Shown here: piece after piece, positions 32,601-45,459 of the stretch
Position numbering within the stretch: position 1 is the first letter of the stretch
Layout of the letters: each line of letters opens with the position of its first letter
Origin: Syngnathus acus
Lineage: Eukaryota > Chordata > Actinopteri > Syngnathiformes > Syngnathidae
DNA length: 64,000 nt
Assembly (NCBI RefSeq): GCF_901709675.1
Contig: NC_051095.1
Span: 2,851,956-2,915,955 of the forward strand
Reading direction: 5' to 3'
Translations under genes and position numbers: made by a program
Notes under the pieces: generated by a model
Told to the model about the DNA's origin: nothing
What the model saw: only the letters and a program-made list of their open reading frames with translations
Databases searched by the model: none

Positions 32601-35600
32601 GGAGTTCAAGGGCATTGAGGAGGAGGAGGAGGAAGAGGAAGAGGAGAGTCTTCCTGACATGGAGAGAAAGAATGGTGACGGAGACAAAGACAAAGGTGAG
32701 ATTTAATCCAGCGATCTGCCGCACAGATGACCTGCGCATTGTCGCCTGTAGATTTTAATTGCTTTTTTTCCCCCCCTTGCTTCAGAGAGTAAGGAAGCCC
32801 CATCAGCTGCAGTCGATGGGGAGGCAAAGCCGGTGGCGCCTTCCTCCTCCCCTCCCGCCCACTGTGCCCCTCCATCCCTGGAGCCCCCGCCCGGCAACAG
32901 TGGCCCAACAGCGGACGCCGCTCAGCTGAGCAACAGCCTCCCTTTAAAGGACAGCAGCCCGCCAAGTGAAGGTACCAAGCCGAGAGCAGCCAGAGAGGCT
33001 CATGTTGACATTTTGGTTTGATATCCAATCTGTTTATTTGCGGCTATTGAATATCTTGTTTACTGAGACAGCTGCTCTCGCTCGATCCGGTGGATGCACT
33101 GCTCCACTCGGCTGACGCGTTCAGCTCAAATTGAGGAGGTGGAGAAAAAGAAAAATGAACTCGCGTCCATTGCTTTTATTTGTGTGTCAGATTTGGTGGC
33201 TCTGGCCGTCGGCTCCAAGACCCAGGTGAGCCTAAGCTCCGCCTCCTCCTCCTCAGCGCTGCCTCCACCGCCGCCATCTTCCGCTGCTCCCCTCCTCCCC
33301 TCGTCTGGGGTCGGAGACACCGAGGATGACGAGGGCATGAAACATCTCCAACAGGTCTGCGTCTGCGACTTTCTTCTGGCACGCTTCCACGTGACGCCGA
33401 CTCAGCATTTGTGCGCGTTTAGGAGGCGGAGAAGATGGTGGCGTCGCTGCAGGACACCTCTTTGGAAGAGGAGTGTTTCACGCAAGCTTTGCAGCAACAG
33501 CAGCAGCAGGAGAGCAGGAACACGGCGGCCGCTCTGCCTCTGTCGCACGAGGCCGCCATGAAGTGGTTCTACAAGGACCCGCAGGGGGAGATTCAGGGTA
33601 TCGCTACGGACGTGGATATGCGCAGTCGCCAGCGATGATGACGTAAGAACTAAAAAGAATGCCAACTCTCGGCTCAGGTCCGTTCACCACGGTGGAGATG
33701 TGCGAGTGGTTCCAAGCCGGCTACTTCACCATGACCCTCTTGGTCAAGCGGGGCTGCGACGAGGGCTTCCAGCCCCTGGGCGACGTCATCAAGATGTGGG
33801 GCCGCGTGCCCTTCGCCCCGGGGCCCTCCCCGCCGCCCCTGCTGGTGAGACAGCCACCACCGACGCAGCGCCCGCAGTCCAGCCGCGGGCCCGCCGCGAC
33901 TGTGAGTCAGAGCTCAGCCAACATAGACCATGGGAAGGGGTGGATGCAGAAGGGAGGGAAGATGGTAATAGCTCTCCATCTTCTAAGGCACAACAAACAT
34001 CCCCGCGCATGCCGAAAAGAGTCAGCGTTTGCACTCGCAGACGCTTGCCTCGCCGACTAACGAGTCCTCTGTCCTCCTCCGCCGCCGTCAGGGAAACTTG
34101 GACCAGGAGCGTCTGAAAAAACAGCAGGAGCTGGCAGCGGCAGCTCTTTATCAGCAGCTCCAGCAGCAGCAGTTATTCCAGCTCATTAACAGGTGAGTGG
34201 CGGCGGGCCCCGCCCGGGCTTCCGCCGGGCGTTTGCTTCAGTCGCTCTTTGTCACTCGCAGGTGCAGTGAGCAGGGTATGATGCCTTCGATGAACAGGTC
34301 GATGTCAGTGCCAGATACAGGGTCCATGTGGGACATGCATACCTCAGCTTCACAGCCGTCAGGTGCGCGGTGGTCTTCAGAGCCAGGCAAACGTACAGCC
34401 GGACGGACGCTGTGCTTCAAATGCTCTCCCGTACCTTCACGCAGGTGGTGAAGCCAGTCTTTGGGACATAACAATGAATCGTTCTACTCAGGGTCCAACT
34501 CTGGAACAGCTTCAAAAGGTTTCCTCCGACGATTTTATTATTTATTCGCTCTAGCTTGAGTTCACTGTTCACGGTTTGGATGCCTTCCGTCCAGCTCCAG
34601 CAGGAGAGGCGAGACGCTGAACTCAGGGCGAAACGGGAGGAGGAGGAGCAGCAGCAGCAACGCAAGAGGAGGGAGGAGAAGAGGAGGCAGCAGGAGGAGC
34701 AAAAGAGAAGGGAGGATGAGGAACTCTTCCGACGCAAGCAGGTGACCAATTTTTCCCTCGGTCCCCGCGTCCGTTTCTCCCCGCCCCACGCTCGACAGCC
34801 ATAACAGGTTTCCCGTGTCTTGTCCGGGTGTCGTCAGCAGCAGGATCTGATTTTGAAGTTGCTGCAGCAGACTCCCCAGCAACAGGGGCCGGTCGCAGGC
34901 GGCTCCAGCTGGAGCGGGGCTTCTTCCGCCTCGCTCTCCAAAGCGGGGAAGGCCCTCTCTCTGCTGGAGATGCAGCAGGAGACCGAAAGACTTCTCAAGC
35001 AGCAGCAGCAGCATCAACAGCAGAGAGCCCAGCAGCAGAGGGAGCGGGTATGCAGCTCAGACATCTCCCGTGTCTGCATTACAAAAAAAAAAAATGTCCG
35101 TAAAGCGCAATGTCATTTTTTTTTGTCTCCGATTTGCAGCACGCGGGCATGTCGATGGGGAGTTCCTCCATGGGAAGCCAGTGGGGAGACGGCGTCGGCA
35201 TCTGGGGTGGGGCCGGAGGCATGGAGGGCAAAAGCGGCGGCATGGGCATGTGGGAAGAGGCGGTGAAGAACCAAGCCAGCCTGCGCGGCAACGGCAACAA
35301 TAACCTGGGCCTAAAGAACAGTCGGAGCAGCCCTTCACTCAGGTAACGTTGTCCTTGTGCTGCCGTTTGTGTTCTCCGTACCTTTCCACTTATCTCGTTT
35401 GTGCGGGCGGGCCCCTCCAGCGAGCAGTACATGATGCGTCGCAAGCGCACGGACGAGGAGGAGAAGCTGCTGAAGCTGTTGCAGGGCATGAAGCCTCAGG
35501 ACGGCTTCACCACCTGGTGTGAGCAGATGCTGCACGCCCTCAACACCTCTGCCAGCAACTCCTCGTCTCTGGACGGTAAGATTGCTCCCTCCGCCGTTTG

Positions 35601-36696
35601 GGTCCAAGGCGATTGCGACACTTTGCTCCTCCCCGGCCGGCGCAGTTGCTACGATTGTGGCCTACCTGAAGGAGTTGGAGTCTCCCTATGCAGTGTTGGA
35701 CTTCATCCGCTCCTACCTGGGGGACACAGTGGAAGCCAAAGAGTTCGCCAAACAGTTTCTGGAGCGACGTGCCAAACAGAAAGCCAACCAACAGAGACAG
35801 CAGCAGCAGGTAAACCGGGAAAGGTAGACTAAACGGCAACGTTGACTCGACTGAAATGTTTTTCGTTCTTCGTGGTCTCAGCTGTCAAAGGAAGTGGCTG
35901 GCCTGAACATGAACTTCCCGCTGCAGGTAAACGCCAACGCTGAAAATGTTGCAAACGTTTGTAACCTGAGCTTGACGTGCCCGCCACGGCGCTCTTTCGA
36001 CAGGACACGATGCGAGGTATGAACGCTAGCACCCTGCAGTCCATGTTCCAGGCCAATCACATGAGCAAGGCTGGTCTCTATGACAACCAAGGAGGGAAGA
36101 TGAAAAAAAAACAGCCCATGATGCTGCACTCTGATCCCAGCATCTTAGGTACAGTACGTCATCTGATTTTCTCGTCGGGTCAGGCCTTCTCAACTTAACC
36201 TGATTTATAGTTTTGATTTATCTGCAGGATTCGGATTTTCTTTTTCGTCGCATATCAGGTGTCATGACGGAACGGCGCATTAAGATCCCCCAACTATTTA
36301 TTTGAAATGTATTCATTTCCTTATATTCAAGCTTTGCGTGAACATCGATGGTCACTACTTTTTCCAAGTCTATTGTGGGTCATTTTGAACGCCCTATATT
36401 TATGCTCCCTGGACATTCGGACACCCCTACAAAATGATGTAAACCCCCCCCCCCCCCCCTAATAGTGCACAGCAAATGAGAACATCAGGGGCCCTAAAAT
36501 TGAACCCTGTGGAACTGTGATACGTTGTTCATTTGTTTCTTAGTAAGAAGTCTACTTTTTATTATTTTTCTTTTTTCTTTAAATGACATAACAATACATT
36601 GATTGCCTGTGCCTTCTCCCGCCCGCAGGCTACTCATTCCACAATACGGCTGAGTGTCTGAGCCTGAATGAGATGGAGATGGTGGAGGATTACTGA
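29674..36696 (+). CDS. gigyf1: GRB10-interacting GYF protein 1 (23 coding exons)
   Basis: Cytoplasmic adaptor that recruits the cap-binding repressor 4EHP (EIF4E2) to mRNAs and binds PPG-phi motifs via its GYF domain. Exons: 29674-29708, 30891-31020, 31106-31201, 31305-31422, 31615-31723, 31976-32175, 32256-32482, 32566-32695, 32786-32971, 33191-33354, 33423-33597, 33678-33844, 34092-34192, 34262-34362, 34445-34518, 34595-34741, 34838-35047, 35140-35342, 35421-35575, 35646-35809, 35882-35926, 36004-36148, 36629-36696. They total 3150 nt in one frame, 1049 aa (human 1035). The start reads MTAETLNFGPEW; the 4EHP motif is in YRYGREEMLALY; the GYF domain (about residues 512-560) has WFYKDPQGEIQGPF and EWFQAGYF. 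Then come Q/E/R-rich coiled coil, NSRSSPSL, TDEEEKLLKLLQGM and EFAKQFLERRAKQK; the end is VEDY. Text fits GIGYF1 over GIGYF2. Confidence 0.97.
29709..30890 (+). other. gigyf1: gigyf1 intron 1 (coding numbering)
   Basis: Largest intron within the coding part: phase 2, GT at 29709 and CAG ending at 30890. It contains short T-rich runs, a (GT)n tract near 30645-30668 and nothing else recognised. Confidence 0.8.
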
Positions 36697-39600
36697 TGTG
36701 ACGCAGCGCAGCAGCAATAGCTACCTGAGGCCTTCTTGTCTTTTAATCAGACAAACCTGATGATGAATGTGCACTGCTAGGGGAACCCGGGGGCTGGGGG
36801 GAAGGGAGCAGGCCCAAGAGGAGGTACGAGGCGGTCGGGGAGGTGTTGTTGTGGGCGCCACTCCTCTTGTGCTTGTGACACAAAGGGGCTCCCTGCTGCA
36901 CCAGTTGAGCAGGGGCGACGGGGGGTGGGGTGGGGGGGGCGAGCGTTTCAAAGAAACATGGGTATCCTCTGGCACTCAACATTTTAAGCACCTTATACTG
37001 AACTAATGCACTTTATTGAGATGGGATTTGAAAATTTTTTTTTTTCCGTCTGTGTGTGTTTGCGTGCGTGCGTGCTCAGAATCAGTGTGCATGCGGTATG
37101 TGTGCATCACAACTGGAAGTGTTAACACGGGCGGGGGTCTTGGGGTGGGGGGGGGTTGAGCGTTTCAAAGTCGGGGACCTTTAAGTTGAGAGCAAATCCT
37201 TTTTCTCGAAAGACAAACACTGTTGATATTTCTGTTTTGCATTTTTTTACGTTTATATAAAAAAAGTAAAGCTATTGAAAAGTGGATTATAAAAACTTGA
37301 AGATTTGCACTTGCCTAAAAAAAAAGAAAATCCTAAAAAAAAAAAAGGGGTTAGTCGTAGAAGTGGATATTTTTGTGAATGACTGTTGTGTGAATGGTTC
37401 TTGTCTGTAATACACCAGTGTGCACAATGTCTTTTTTTTTTTTTTATATAAGTTGCTTACCAATATGTGTGAGACGAAAGTGGCCATTCTTGAGTTGTTT
37501 TTTTTTTTGTTCATATGTTTATTTTGTGTGTGTTGACTAAGAGAAAGGGCAAATTGCACAACAAATCCTTTCTCTTAGCAGCTCTTTCTCACCCCACTTT
37601 GGTGACAAACTCTTGTCGTCTTTGAATGACTTGGGAATCACAAGTGATGAAGATGACAAGCTTGTGTGCGTATGTGCGAGTTGCGGACGCGAGAGCGATT
37701 GTTCATTTACTGTTGAAAGAAATGAGTCGAGACTACAGGTACTCATTTTCAATAATGTGCTTATTTTTTTGTGTGTGTGTGTATGAATGCACATTTGTGC
37801 CTAAGAACTCGGGTGCGTGGCCATTGAGACATTAGCTCTTTTTCAGAGTGAGTGTGATGTGTGTCAGTGCTCAGCACAGTGTATGTCAAGTGCGTGTGTT
37901 CATATATATATATATATTTATATATATATATACATATGATGTTTCTAGTTCGATCTGGGGGTGATCACGTTGCCTTTTTAGCTCGAACTTGTGAATGAAA
38001 CGTTGAGGGGGGGGGAAAGATGCAGCATCTTCACGGTGCATGTAAGGTTAGCATTGTTACTTGTTCGTTGTTGCAATTTGATAATGACGAGTTTTCTTTT
38101 TTTATGAGAAATATATACAAATATATACATTATATACAAAGTTTAAAAAAAAAAAGTATTTGGACTAAGATAATGAGCACTTGGGGCTGCTATTTTTGTT
38201 GTTTTGTTTTTTTCCTAAGTTGTGATACATTTTTTTTTTCCTGTTTCATTCTCGCCATGTGAAGTGTATTTCTTTCTTAAGAAAATCTTGAATGTATTCC
38301 AAAAAAATGACAAGAAACCCGTGCTGATATTTTTTTTCCTCAGAAGATTTCAAAAATGGAAACAAAATACAAGGAAGCTTCAAAGAGGAGTGTTTTTTTT
38401 GTTGTTTTTTTGTTTTTTGTTTTTTTTAAGTACACAGACAGTGGAGGAGAAAAAAAGAACTGTGGCAAGATACAGTTGAACACACTGCCTCTACAATCCT
38501 GATCGTACTAATGGTGACTAAGAATCAAAAGAAAGGACTATTTCTATTCCATACTGGAGCTTTGGTTGTTTACAAACCACGTGGATATCAGTGGGTGCAT
38601 TTCTTTTTCCTCCCTCCCCCTCATTTTTTTTTTTTTTTACCCCCATGTAAAATGGGCAGGGTTCGGAAGGACGCTTCTGCCGTCGCCGAGGAAAAATGGA
38701 CAATATCTGCCTAACTGGAGCTTTTGGACATTGCGATGCACAGTTGGGGAAATCCAAGGATTGGCCTCCATTATTTTTATTTTTTTTCTGTGTGCGTGGA
38801 ATGGAGTGCAGGGCGACGCCAGTCGGGGAAGGAACTGAAAGGCAATACGAGTCTTGGGCTCAGTCCTCGCCAGCACTCAACCCTGCCCTAACCGACTCAC
38901 CTATGCACTTTTGTTCAATTCAAGCTGTGAGGTACCATTTTTGGGGACGGGAGCACAACGGGAGGATGATGGCGTCACTGAAAAAAAGAAATTTCCCAAA
39001 ATGAACTGAAAGACTGGAGCCTCCCGTACATAAACCATATTTTTCTATCATCTTTCAGAGTAGATTACAAGACGGCTTGTGAACGGATGAAGAACTCATG
39101 ACGCAACATTTATGTAGAAGTGAATGACTTTTTTTTTTCTAAGAGAAAAAAAGAACTAAAAAAAAAAACTTTAAAAAAAAAAAAAAAAACATCCAACCCC
39201 CTTCCCCTGGAGTTAGAAAACTCCAACAGGACTCTTAGCAAATGGATGTTGCCATGGCTACAGGATTGAACCATATGAGGTCCAAACCTTTGGCACTGGT
39301 AAGAACCCGGATCTCCATGTTGACATCTTGCCGTTTACTCAATGTAACTCACGTTCTGCTCTTTCTGCTCACAGCAGTTTGCCTGCGTGCCGCTTCTTGC
39401 CGCATCCGACCCGGCGAACTCGAAATTGTTTGCGGATGAACAGAGCCGACGCGAGGACAGCCGAGCCGTCTGCGAGCCATGACCATCGTCACCCACCTCG
39501 GACGGCCGACTCCGAAGTGGGTCCTAACCTACCAGCAGGACCTGTTTGGATGGCAAGGACAAAAAAAAGCCCGTTTGGGTTTGAGTGGATATGGAGCCTC

Positions 39601-40930
39601 CACAAAGCCTTGCAGCCGTGCATTAGGCTGGACTGAAGACTTGTACACACACACACACACACACACACACCTCACACACATGCACACAAAACACACACAC
39701 AAGACTTTGACATAAGTTAACATTTTGCTCCATGTCACACAGATTCTCCACACACACTTCAATTTGGGGCTTTGTGAATACTGTACATATGTTGGTGTTT
39801 TTGAGTTTTCCCCCCTCACAAATGTTGCTTTAATTCTCCAGTTCAACATGCCTTAAAACTGTACAGTCCAATCCTCGATGGCTTCACTGACAAAAAGAAT
39901 TTCAGTCGAACAAAACTGCGCAACAACTTGCGCTTTTGTGCCGGCCTGTCCGGTTATCTCAAGAACAGAAAAAGCAAATTTTCTTGACCATCGTGTATGT
40001 ATAGATTTTTGGGCTGGTGGTTGACTGCTCCCCTTTTTTTTTTGTTTTCTGTGAAGAATAGTAATGTTTAGATGCGTGGCTGGTGCAGACTGAATTCAAG
40101 TGCAAAAGTCTGTACTGTTTGGAGCTGAGCTGAAAGGACGGAAGGTAAATCCATTTTGTTGCCGCGTGACCAAATATCAATAAGCAACATGTAAACCTTA
40201 AAGCCAAATTAAACCAGATCATTGTTCAATTTAGATTAAGGGTATGGAGGTTTATAGTTTTACAGAATTTGTACATTTAACGCTTTTTGGATGATTATTG
40301 TGTATCGTGTATTTGATGTATGATCAGATTTCATAGATGCTGCCATTTCCACTAATTGCAGATTTACTTTGAAATAACAGCAATGCAGTTTGGCTGTTAG
40401 ATTTGTCTCGTACTGGAACAGATTTGTGTTAGTTTGGACTAAGCTAAAATGGATTCATTAGCCAGTCTATCAGGTGAACAAAATTTATAGTTAAGATAAA
40501 GCACAGCCCAGTGTTTCTGATCGGTCTTTAATCGGTGCAGCTAACACCGCCGATTTTAAATATGCATATCTGATCATCTGGTTGTATTTGGCATTTCTAA
40601 ATCAAAACACCAACGATGTTTTATAAGCCAATCAGCTCAGCTCCTTTTGTATTAGACGATGAACGTTGCAGCGAAAATCAAGTTAAAAAAAAAAAAAAAT
40701 CTTTGCATTATGTTCTCTGTGCTCTCACTAGTCTGAATAAACAAGATTTTGCCTTTAGACCAGTGAGGGTGGGTAAATAGATCATATTGCAAAGAATGTT
40801 TTCGACGTGACTTCCGCTTTAAAAGAACATATATTATTTTTGGTGAAAACAAAGCAACTGAAAGATGTATATAATTCGGATTGTTTTGTTTGTAGAACAA
40901 AATAAATACTAGCAGTTAGCCACTGACGCT
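36697..40930 (+). other. gigyf1: long gigyf1 3'UTR
   Basis: About 4.2 kb without a plausible gene on either strand, rich in T and A homopolymers and with (AT)n at 37902-37938. Candidate polyadenylation hexamers AATAAA are at 40736-40741 and 40901-40906, just before the wrap53 promoter. UTR assignment is by position; part may be intergenic. Confidence 0.5.
39645..39701. repeat. interrupted (CA)n microsatellite
   Basis: CA repeats with CTCA and TGCA interruptions. Confidence 0.9.
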
Positions 40931-40980
40931 TGTGTTACTGAATGCATTTGTCGCTTGAGAAATCACGCACACCAAGCTAG

Positions 40981-40990
40981 TCTCGCGAGA
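40981..40990. promoter_or_regulatory. wrap53: TCTCGCGAGA palindromic core-promoter element
   Basis: The exact 10-bp palindrome TCTCGCGAGA, known as a strong, often bidirectional vertebrate promoter element, lies about 1.1 kb upstream of the wrap53 start codon. A predicted non-coding first exon ends at 41201 (AAATTGG, then GTGAGT), and the next acceptor ends at 41996. An overlapping partial copy, TCTCGCGA, is also found at 26203 upstream of gigyf1. Confidence 0.65.
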
Positions 40991-42012
40991 CTTGACGAAC
41001 ACATGGCTACCCACCACAAATGGCACCTTTCGCTCAGAAAAAAACACACATCCGAAATAGAATAGCTACACGATTAAAATGGACTAATGCACGCTGCACG
41101 ATCCTCGGTACAATCCAGTGAAACCTTCGCCTCAACCAGGAAGGAGTATTTGAACTGCGTTTTACAAGATTAGAGGCCGGGAAAAGCCATACATAAATTG
41201 GGTGAGTAGTGTTCGAATGCTAATGCTAACGTGACGTATTTTGTTATTTGCGCCAATGTTTGAAATAAATGAAAGTGGGCGATTTTTTGTGGTTGGATTT
41301 GAGTGTGCACAGCATGCTTGAGACTAACGTGCTTGATTTTGCGGCAAATAATTTAAATTTTAAGGTATCAAAACAAACACAATGGGCGTAGCTTTCATAG
41401 CTACAGGTGGGGGGTTGGATGGCCCCAGTTGTTTTTCCTGGATTATGAATATATGTATTAAATCTATATAGTAAATAGTACCCGGGCGCGCCGTTAAAAT
41501 ACGTAATTCCTGTCGCACAATTAACGTCTTTGTTAGTTTGAATATATAAATTAGATTTACTTTATTATATTTATTTTGTTTGTTTAAGTACCGTATTATT
41601 TTTTAAAGGGTGAATCAAGTACCATTTAAAAGTAGTAGTTCTCCATATAACTTAAGTTAGAGCGAATATTTTTTTTTAAATCGTAAATTTTAAATGAAAT
41701 GCAATTTAAAAAAGGAAAGATAAATAAAGGCGCAATGTATGTTTCACAACATATCACTTTAAAAAAACAACAAATTAGAATAAATTTATCATTTATGTCT
41801 TTACACCTGTGAAATGTCAACATTTTACCTTAACAGTGATGTCTAAAACTGATTGTTGGTTGTGCAACACATGAATTTTTATCGAAACTTAAAAAAATAC
41901 TGCGATGCAATAGAGTACGATTGCAATGTCCTTTCTAATAAAAATAAGTCTTGATGTTCATCTGTGTTATAATGCGTGTCTTCTCTTTGTATGCAGGCCT
42001 GTGGGTGCTGTA

Positions 42013-42117
42013 ATGTCCTCGCCTGTCAGCATATTTCGAAAGCCATACTGCAAGAGGCAGGCAGACCACATCTGTGCGTTTTTGACAACCCTCCGCCAGA
42101 GAGCAAAAAAATCATGA
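42013..42117 (+). CDS. 34-codon uORF overlapping the wrap53 start
   Basis: Within the predicted 5'UTR part of the exon starting at 41997, an ATG in a weak context (T at -3, T at +4) opens a 34-codon frame. Its TGA stop occupies 42115-42117, overlapping the wrap53 ATG (42114-42116) as ATGA. The arrangement would suit leaky scanning or termination-reinitiation. Whether the peptide is made is unknown; its sequence resembles nothing I recognise. Confidence 0.5.
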   Translation: MSSPVSIFRKPYCKRQADHICAFLTTLRQRAKKS

Positions 42118-45100
42118 CTGATGCCGATATCGGCCCTGAAAGCGCATCGGTAGAGGTGCAGGACACAGAGTCAAACAACGAGCCGCCCCAAGAGGCGGCA
42201 GTCGGCCAGGAGGATCAGGACGAAGGAGGCCTCACCCCTGCTAAACGTCCCCGGCTGGCTGAGGAGGGGCAGGGGCTGCGCGAGGACTTCCAACCAGCAC
42301 TCACTGACATGGAGCAAGAAGACCAAAGTAGAGGACATTTTCTCATTGTTTGGCGTCGGGCCGCTTTTTACCTGGAAATATTTTCTCGTCTTAGCGACAG
42401 GAGCCTCCTTGCACGTCACAGATGAAGAGGCGACGACTGCGGATGTGGGCACCGAGGAGCAGCAGAATATCGATGGTGGCCATGATGGAGAGATGCAGCC
42501 GGAAGAGGAAAAGTCTGAGTCTGCTGACGGTCCCAATGAAGCACAGCAGTAAGTTGAACCGAGCAGTACTTTTCTGTGGGTTTGTATGAACATGACTCCT
42601 TTTCTTGTCTGTCCTGCAGCCTTCCCTTCGACTTTTCCCAGACCCCCCAGGTCCTGACGAGTGCCTGGAGTGAATACTGCCATTTCTCAGAGAATTACCT
42701 CAAAGGTTGCAAATGGTAATTAAAATTACCGATCAATTCCGTTGTGTCCATTTGCGTGTGTGTGATGTAATCAAAGCGACTTTTCCGCCCCTCGTCAGGG
42801 CCCCGGATGGTTCTTGTATCCTAAGCAACAGTGCGGACAATGTGCTCCGTGTCTACAATCTTCCTCCAGAGGTTTACACCTACAACTGGGATGCGCTGCC
42901 GGAGATGGTGAGCATTACTTAGGGTTGATATTTTCTTGTTACTGTGGCTTACAGAAATGTTCAATATACATTCAAGGACTAAAACATCTTTGTCATTAGT
43001 GATGAACACTTAAATATAGTGTTTGTCATAATGGTGATACTTATAGTAAAATATTCTTCGTGTTGGTTCTTTATTTAAAAAAAAAAAAAAAATGAGAGAA
43101 AATCTCAAGTCAGGCATCGCGCGTCAAGCTCATTAGAAATCCTCTACTGCCCTCCTCAGGCCAAGGTTGGTATTGCAACCTCAAGTAACCTTGACCGAAT
43201 GTGAATTACAGTCTTTGTAAAGGCAGAAAAATAATGCCGTTTGGTTTTAGACAATTAAGTCGACCCCCCCAACCTTTTTTTTTGACAGAGTCCAGTTCTG
43301 AAGATGGCTGAAGGAGACACCGTGTATGACTACTGTTGGTACCCCAAAATGAATTCACTGGAGCCCCACTCGTGCTTGTGAGTGCTCGTCCGGTTTCATC
43401 CGCGACCTTTGTGACAAAATGTTTGTGTGCTCTTTTTTTGTCTTTTCTGCCTCCATGCGAGGATCCTAATAAGCTCGTGTTGTTTCGGGCGGCGCTCCAG
43501 GCGCGCAGCAGTAAAGCGACATAATTGGCCACTTCCCGCCACTGAAATAAAGCGGCGATGTCGTTGCGGCTAATTTGCTTTGCGCTAATTAAACGGCAGT
43601 GATGTCGTTTTGGGCTTTGCGTGATTACACTGAGCTGGCAGTCAGACCTTCTAGAATGGGGTTTTGATTCACAGCAAATATTTTTTGACTAATAGTTTTA
43701 AAAAAATAAAATAAAAATCCAAACATGTTTCCATGACCTGTCGTCCACAGTTTTGCTAGCAGTAGCCGCGACAACCCGGTCCACATCTGGGACGCCTTCT
43801 ACGGCGAGGTGCGGGCCAGCTTTCGTCCCTACAACCACCTGGACGAGCTGACGGCCGCCCACTCGCTCTGCTTCTCCCTTGACGGCTCGCAGCTCTACTG
43901 CGGCTTCGACAAAACCGTCAGGGTCTTCTACACCGAGCGGCCCGGCAGAGACTGCGAGGAACGCCCCACCACAGGTCGGCCGGAAACCAAAATTAAAGTG
44001 ACGGAACTCGATACTAGGTTGTGCCGGCGATAAATTGTCTTTAATCAAACGACATCAGCTTGCTGAAGTTTGCTTTGAGTGAACAGACGGCTCCCCGCCA
44101 TTTCGTCTCCAAGAAAACGGCACGTCGCATTCCAATTGTCTCTGCACTCAGGACAACTTTGGCATTATTCCAAGCACCCTCTAATGATGCGCCTCTCTTT
44201 GTTTCCAGCACGTTTGTTTTTGATAATGGCGGCAATTTGCGGCACTCTTCTTGACTGACGACGCTTTGGCCAAAACAATCTGCGGGCGTCTTTATGTAAC
44301 TTTGACGCGATAGTTAGCATAAATTGCATTGCGAAAGGAAGTCTTTCTGATGCTTTTTGTCCTTTTTTGATGATGAAACCCGCAGCGAAAAAGCAAAGCG
44401 GCCAGAGCGGGATCATCTCCTGCCTGGGCTTCAGCCCGTGCCAGTCGCTGTACGCCTGCGGCTCGTACTCGCGCTGCGCCGGCATCTACTCCTGCCAGGA
44501 CGGCTCCCTGCTTACACTGCTGCCCGCCCGCCACCACGGGGGCCTCACCCACCTTCTCTTCTCGCCCGACGGCTACTACCTGTACACTGGCGGCCGAAAG
44601 GTACGCGGGACGGCCCGACAGAAAACGCTCAAATGTTGAAAATCATTCAATCCATTTTGAATTTTTGAATGGGAACGATGCGCAGGATCCCGAGATCCTG
44701 TGCTGGGACCTCCGAGAGCCCGGTCAGGTGGTTTTCTCTCTCAAAAGGAACGCCGGAACCAATCAGCGCATCTACTTCGACCTGGACCCGTAAGTGTGCG
44801 TCCTGTCTGTTCGCCGTCACGCAAGACGCCCCTCCCACTCGTGTTTGTTGTACTCTGCCAGGTCGGGCCGGTACCTGCTGAGCGGCGGCACGGAGGGGGT
44901 GGTGTCGGTTTGGGACACTCGGAACCCTGCGGGTGGCGAGGAGCTGCTGCAGCCTGACTTCCAGTTCCAGGCCCATTGGGACTGCGCCAACGGCGTCAGG
45001 TACCCGCCTCCCGCACATTCATGGCAAATTAGTTCCTGAAGTAAAAAAAAACATAGTCTATCAACTTGTTGACTTTTCACATTCAAGTTCATTTTTGGAT

Positions 45101-45459
45101 ATTTGTTTGGATTTGGATAAATTCATTTATTTTATTTTTTATTTTATATTTATTTATTTATTTTGGATAAACTAATTTATTTTCTTTTTAATTTTATATT
45201 CATTTATTTATTTTCCCCCTTGTGTGTGCGCAGTATCCATCCGTTCCTGCCGCTGGTGGCCACATCCAGCGGCCAGCGGCAGTTCCTGTGGCCCGGCGAG
45301 GGAGACTCGTCGTCCTCGTGCTCGGATGCCGAGGGAGGCGACGAGGCCACGACCTCTGCCGCCCGCGCCGATAACTCCCTCAACTTGTGGTGGGCCGGAC
45401 CGTGCGGATCCCCCGAGGCCCAGGAACAGAGTGAGGAGGTTTCAGAAATGCAGAGCTGA
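42114..45459 (+). CDS. wrap53: telomerase Cajal body protein 1 (WD repeats)
   Basis: WD40 protein that binds the CAB box of scaRNAs and telomerase RNA and delivers them to Cajal bodies; needed for telomerase trafficking. Ten coding exons: 42114-42327, 42422-42548, 42620-42715, 42799-42907, 43289-43377, 43751-43974, 44386-44600, 44686-44789, 44862-44999, 45234-45459. The total is 1542 nt, 513 aa (human 548). The N-terminal ~120 residues are acidic and low-complexity. The conserved core starts at [20 protein letters not shown]. Further blocks: [79 protein letters not shown] and [11 protein letters not shown], ending in [18 protein letters not shown] and a short acidic tail. The start is the ATG at 42114, with A at -3. 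Confidence 0.96.
45112..45215. repeat. about 50-bp AT-rich tandem duplication
   Basis: Two copies of a TTTGGATAAA...TTTATTTTATATT... segment lie in the last wrap53 intron (44..45.2 kb), diverged by a few substitutions. Confidence 0.7.

Noticed and set aside
33845-34060. Reading through after the GYF domain exon (frame stays open past 33844)
   Set aside because: The next conserved segment (GNLDQERLKKQQEL) joins precisely at 33844/34092 as in human GIGYF1, so the continuation is intronic.
36697-42000. Possible tp53 on the minus strand next to wrap53
   Set aside because: No frame resembling the p53 DNA-binding or tetramerisation domain was seen.
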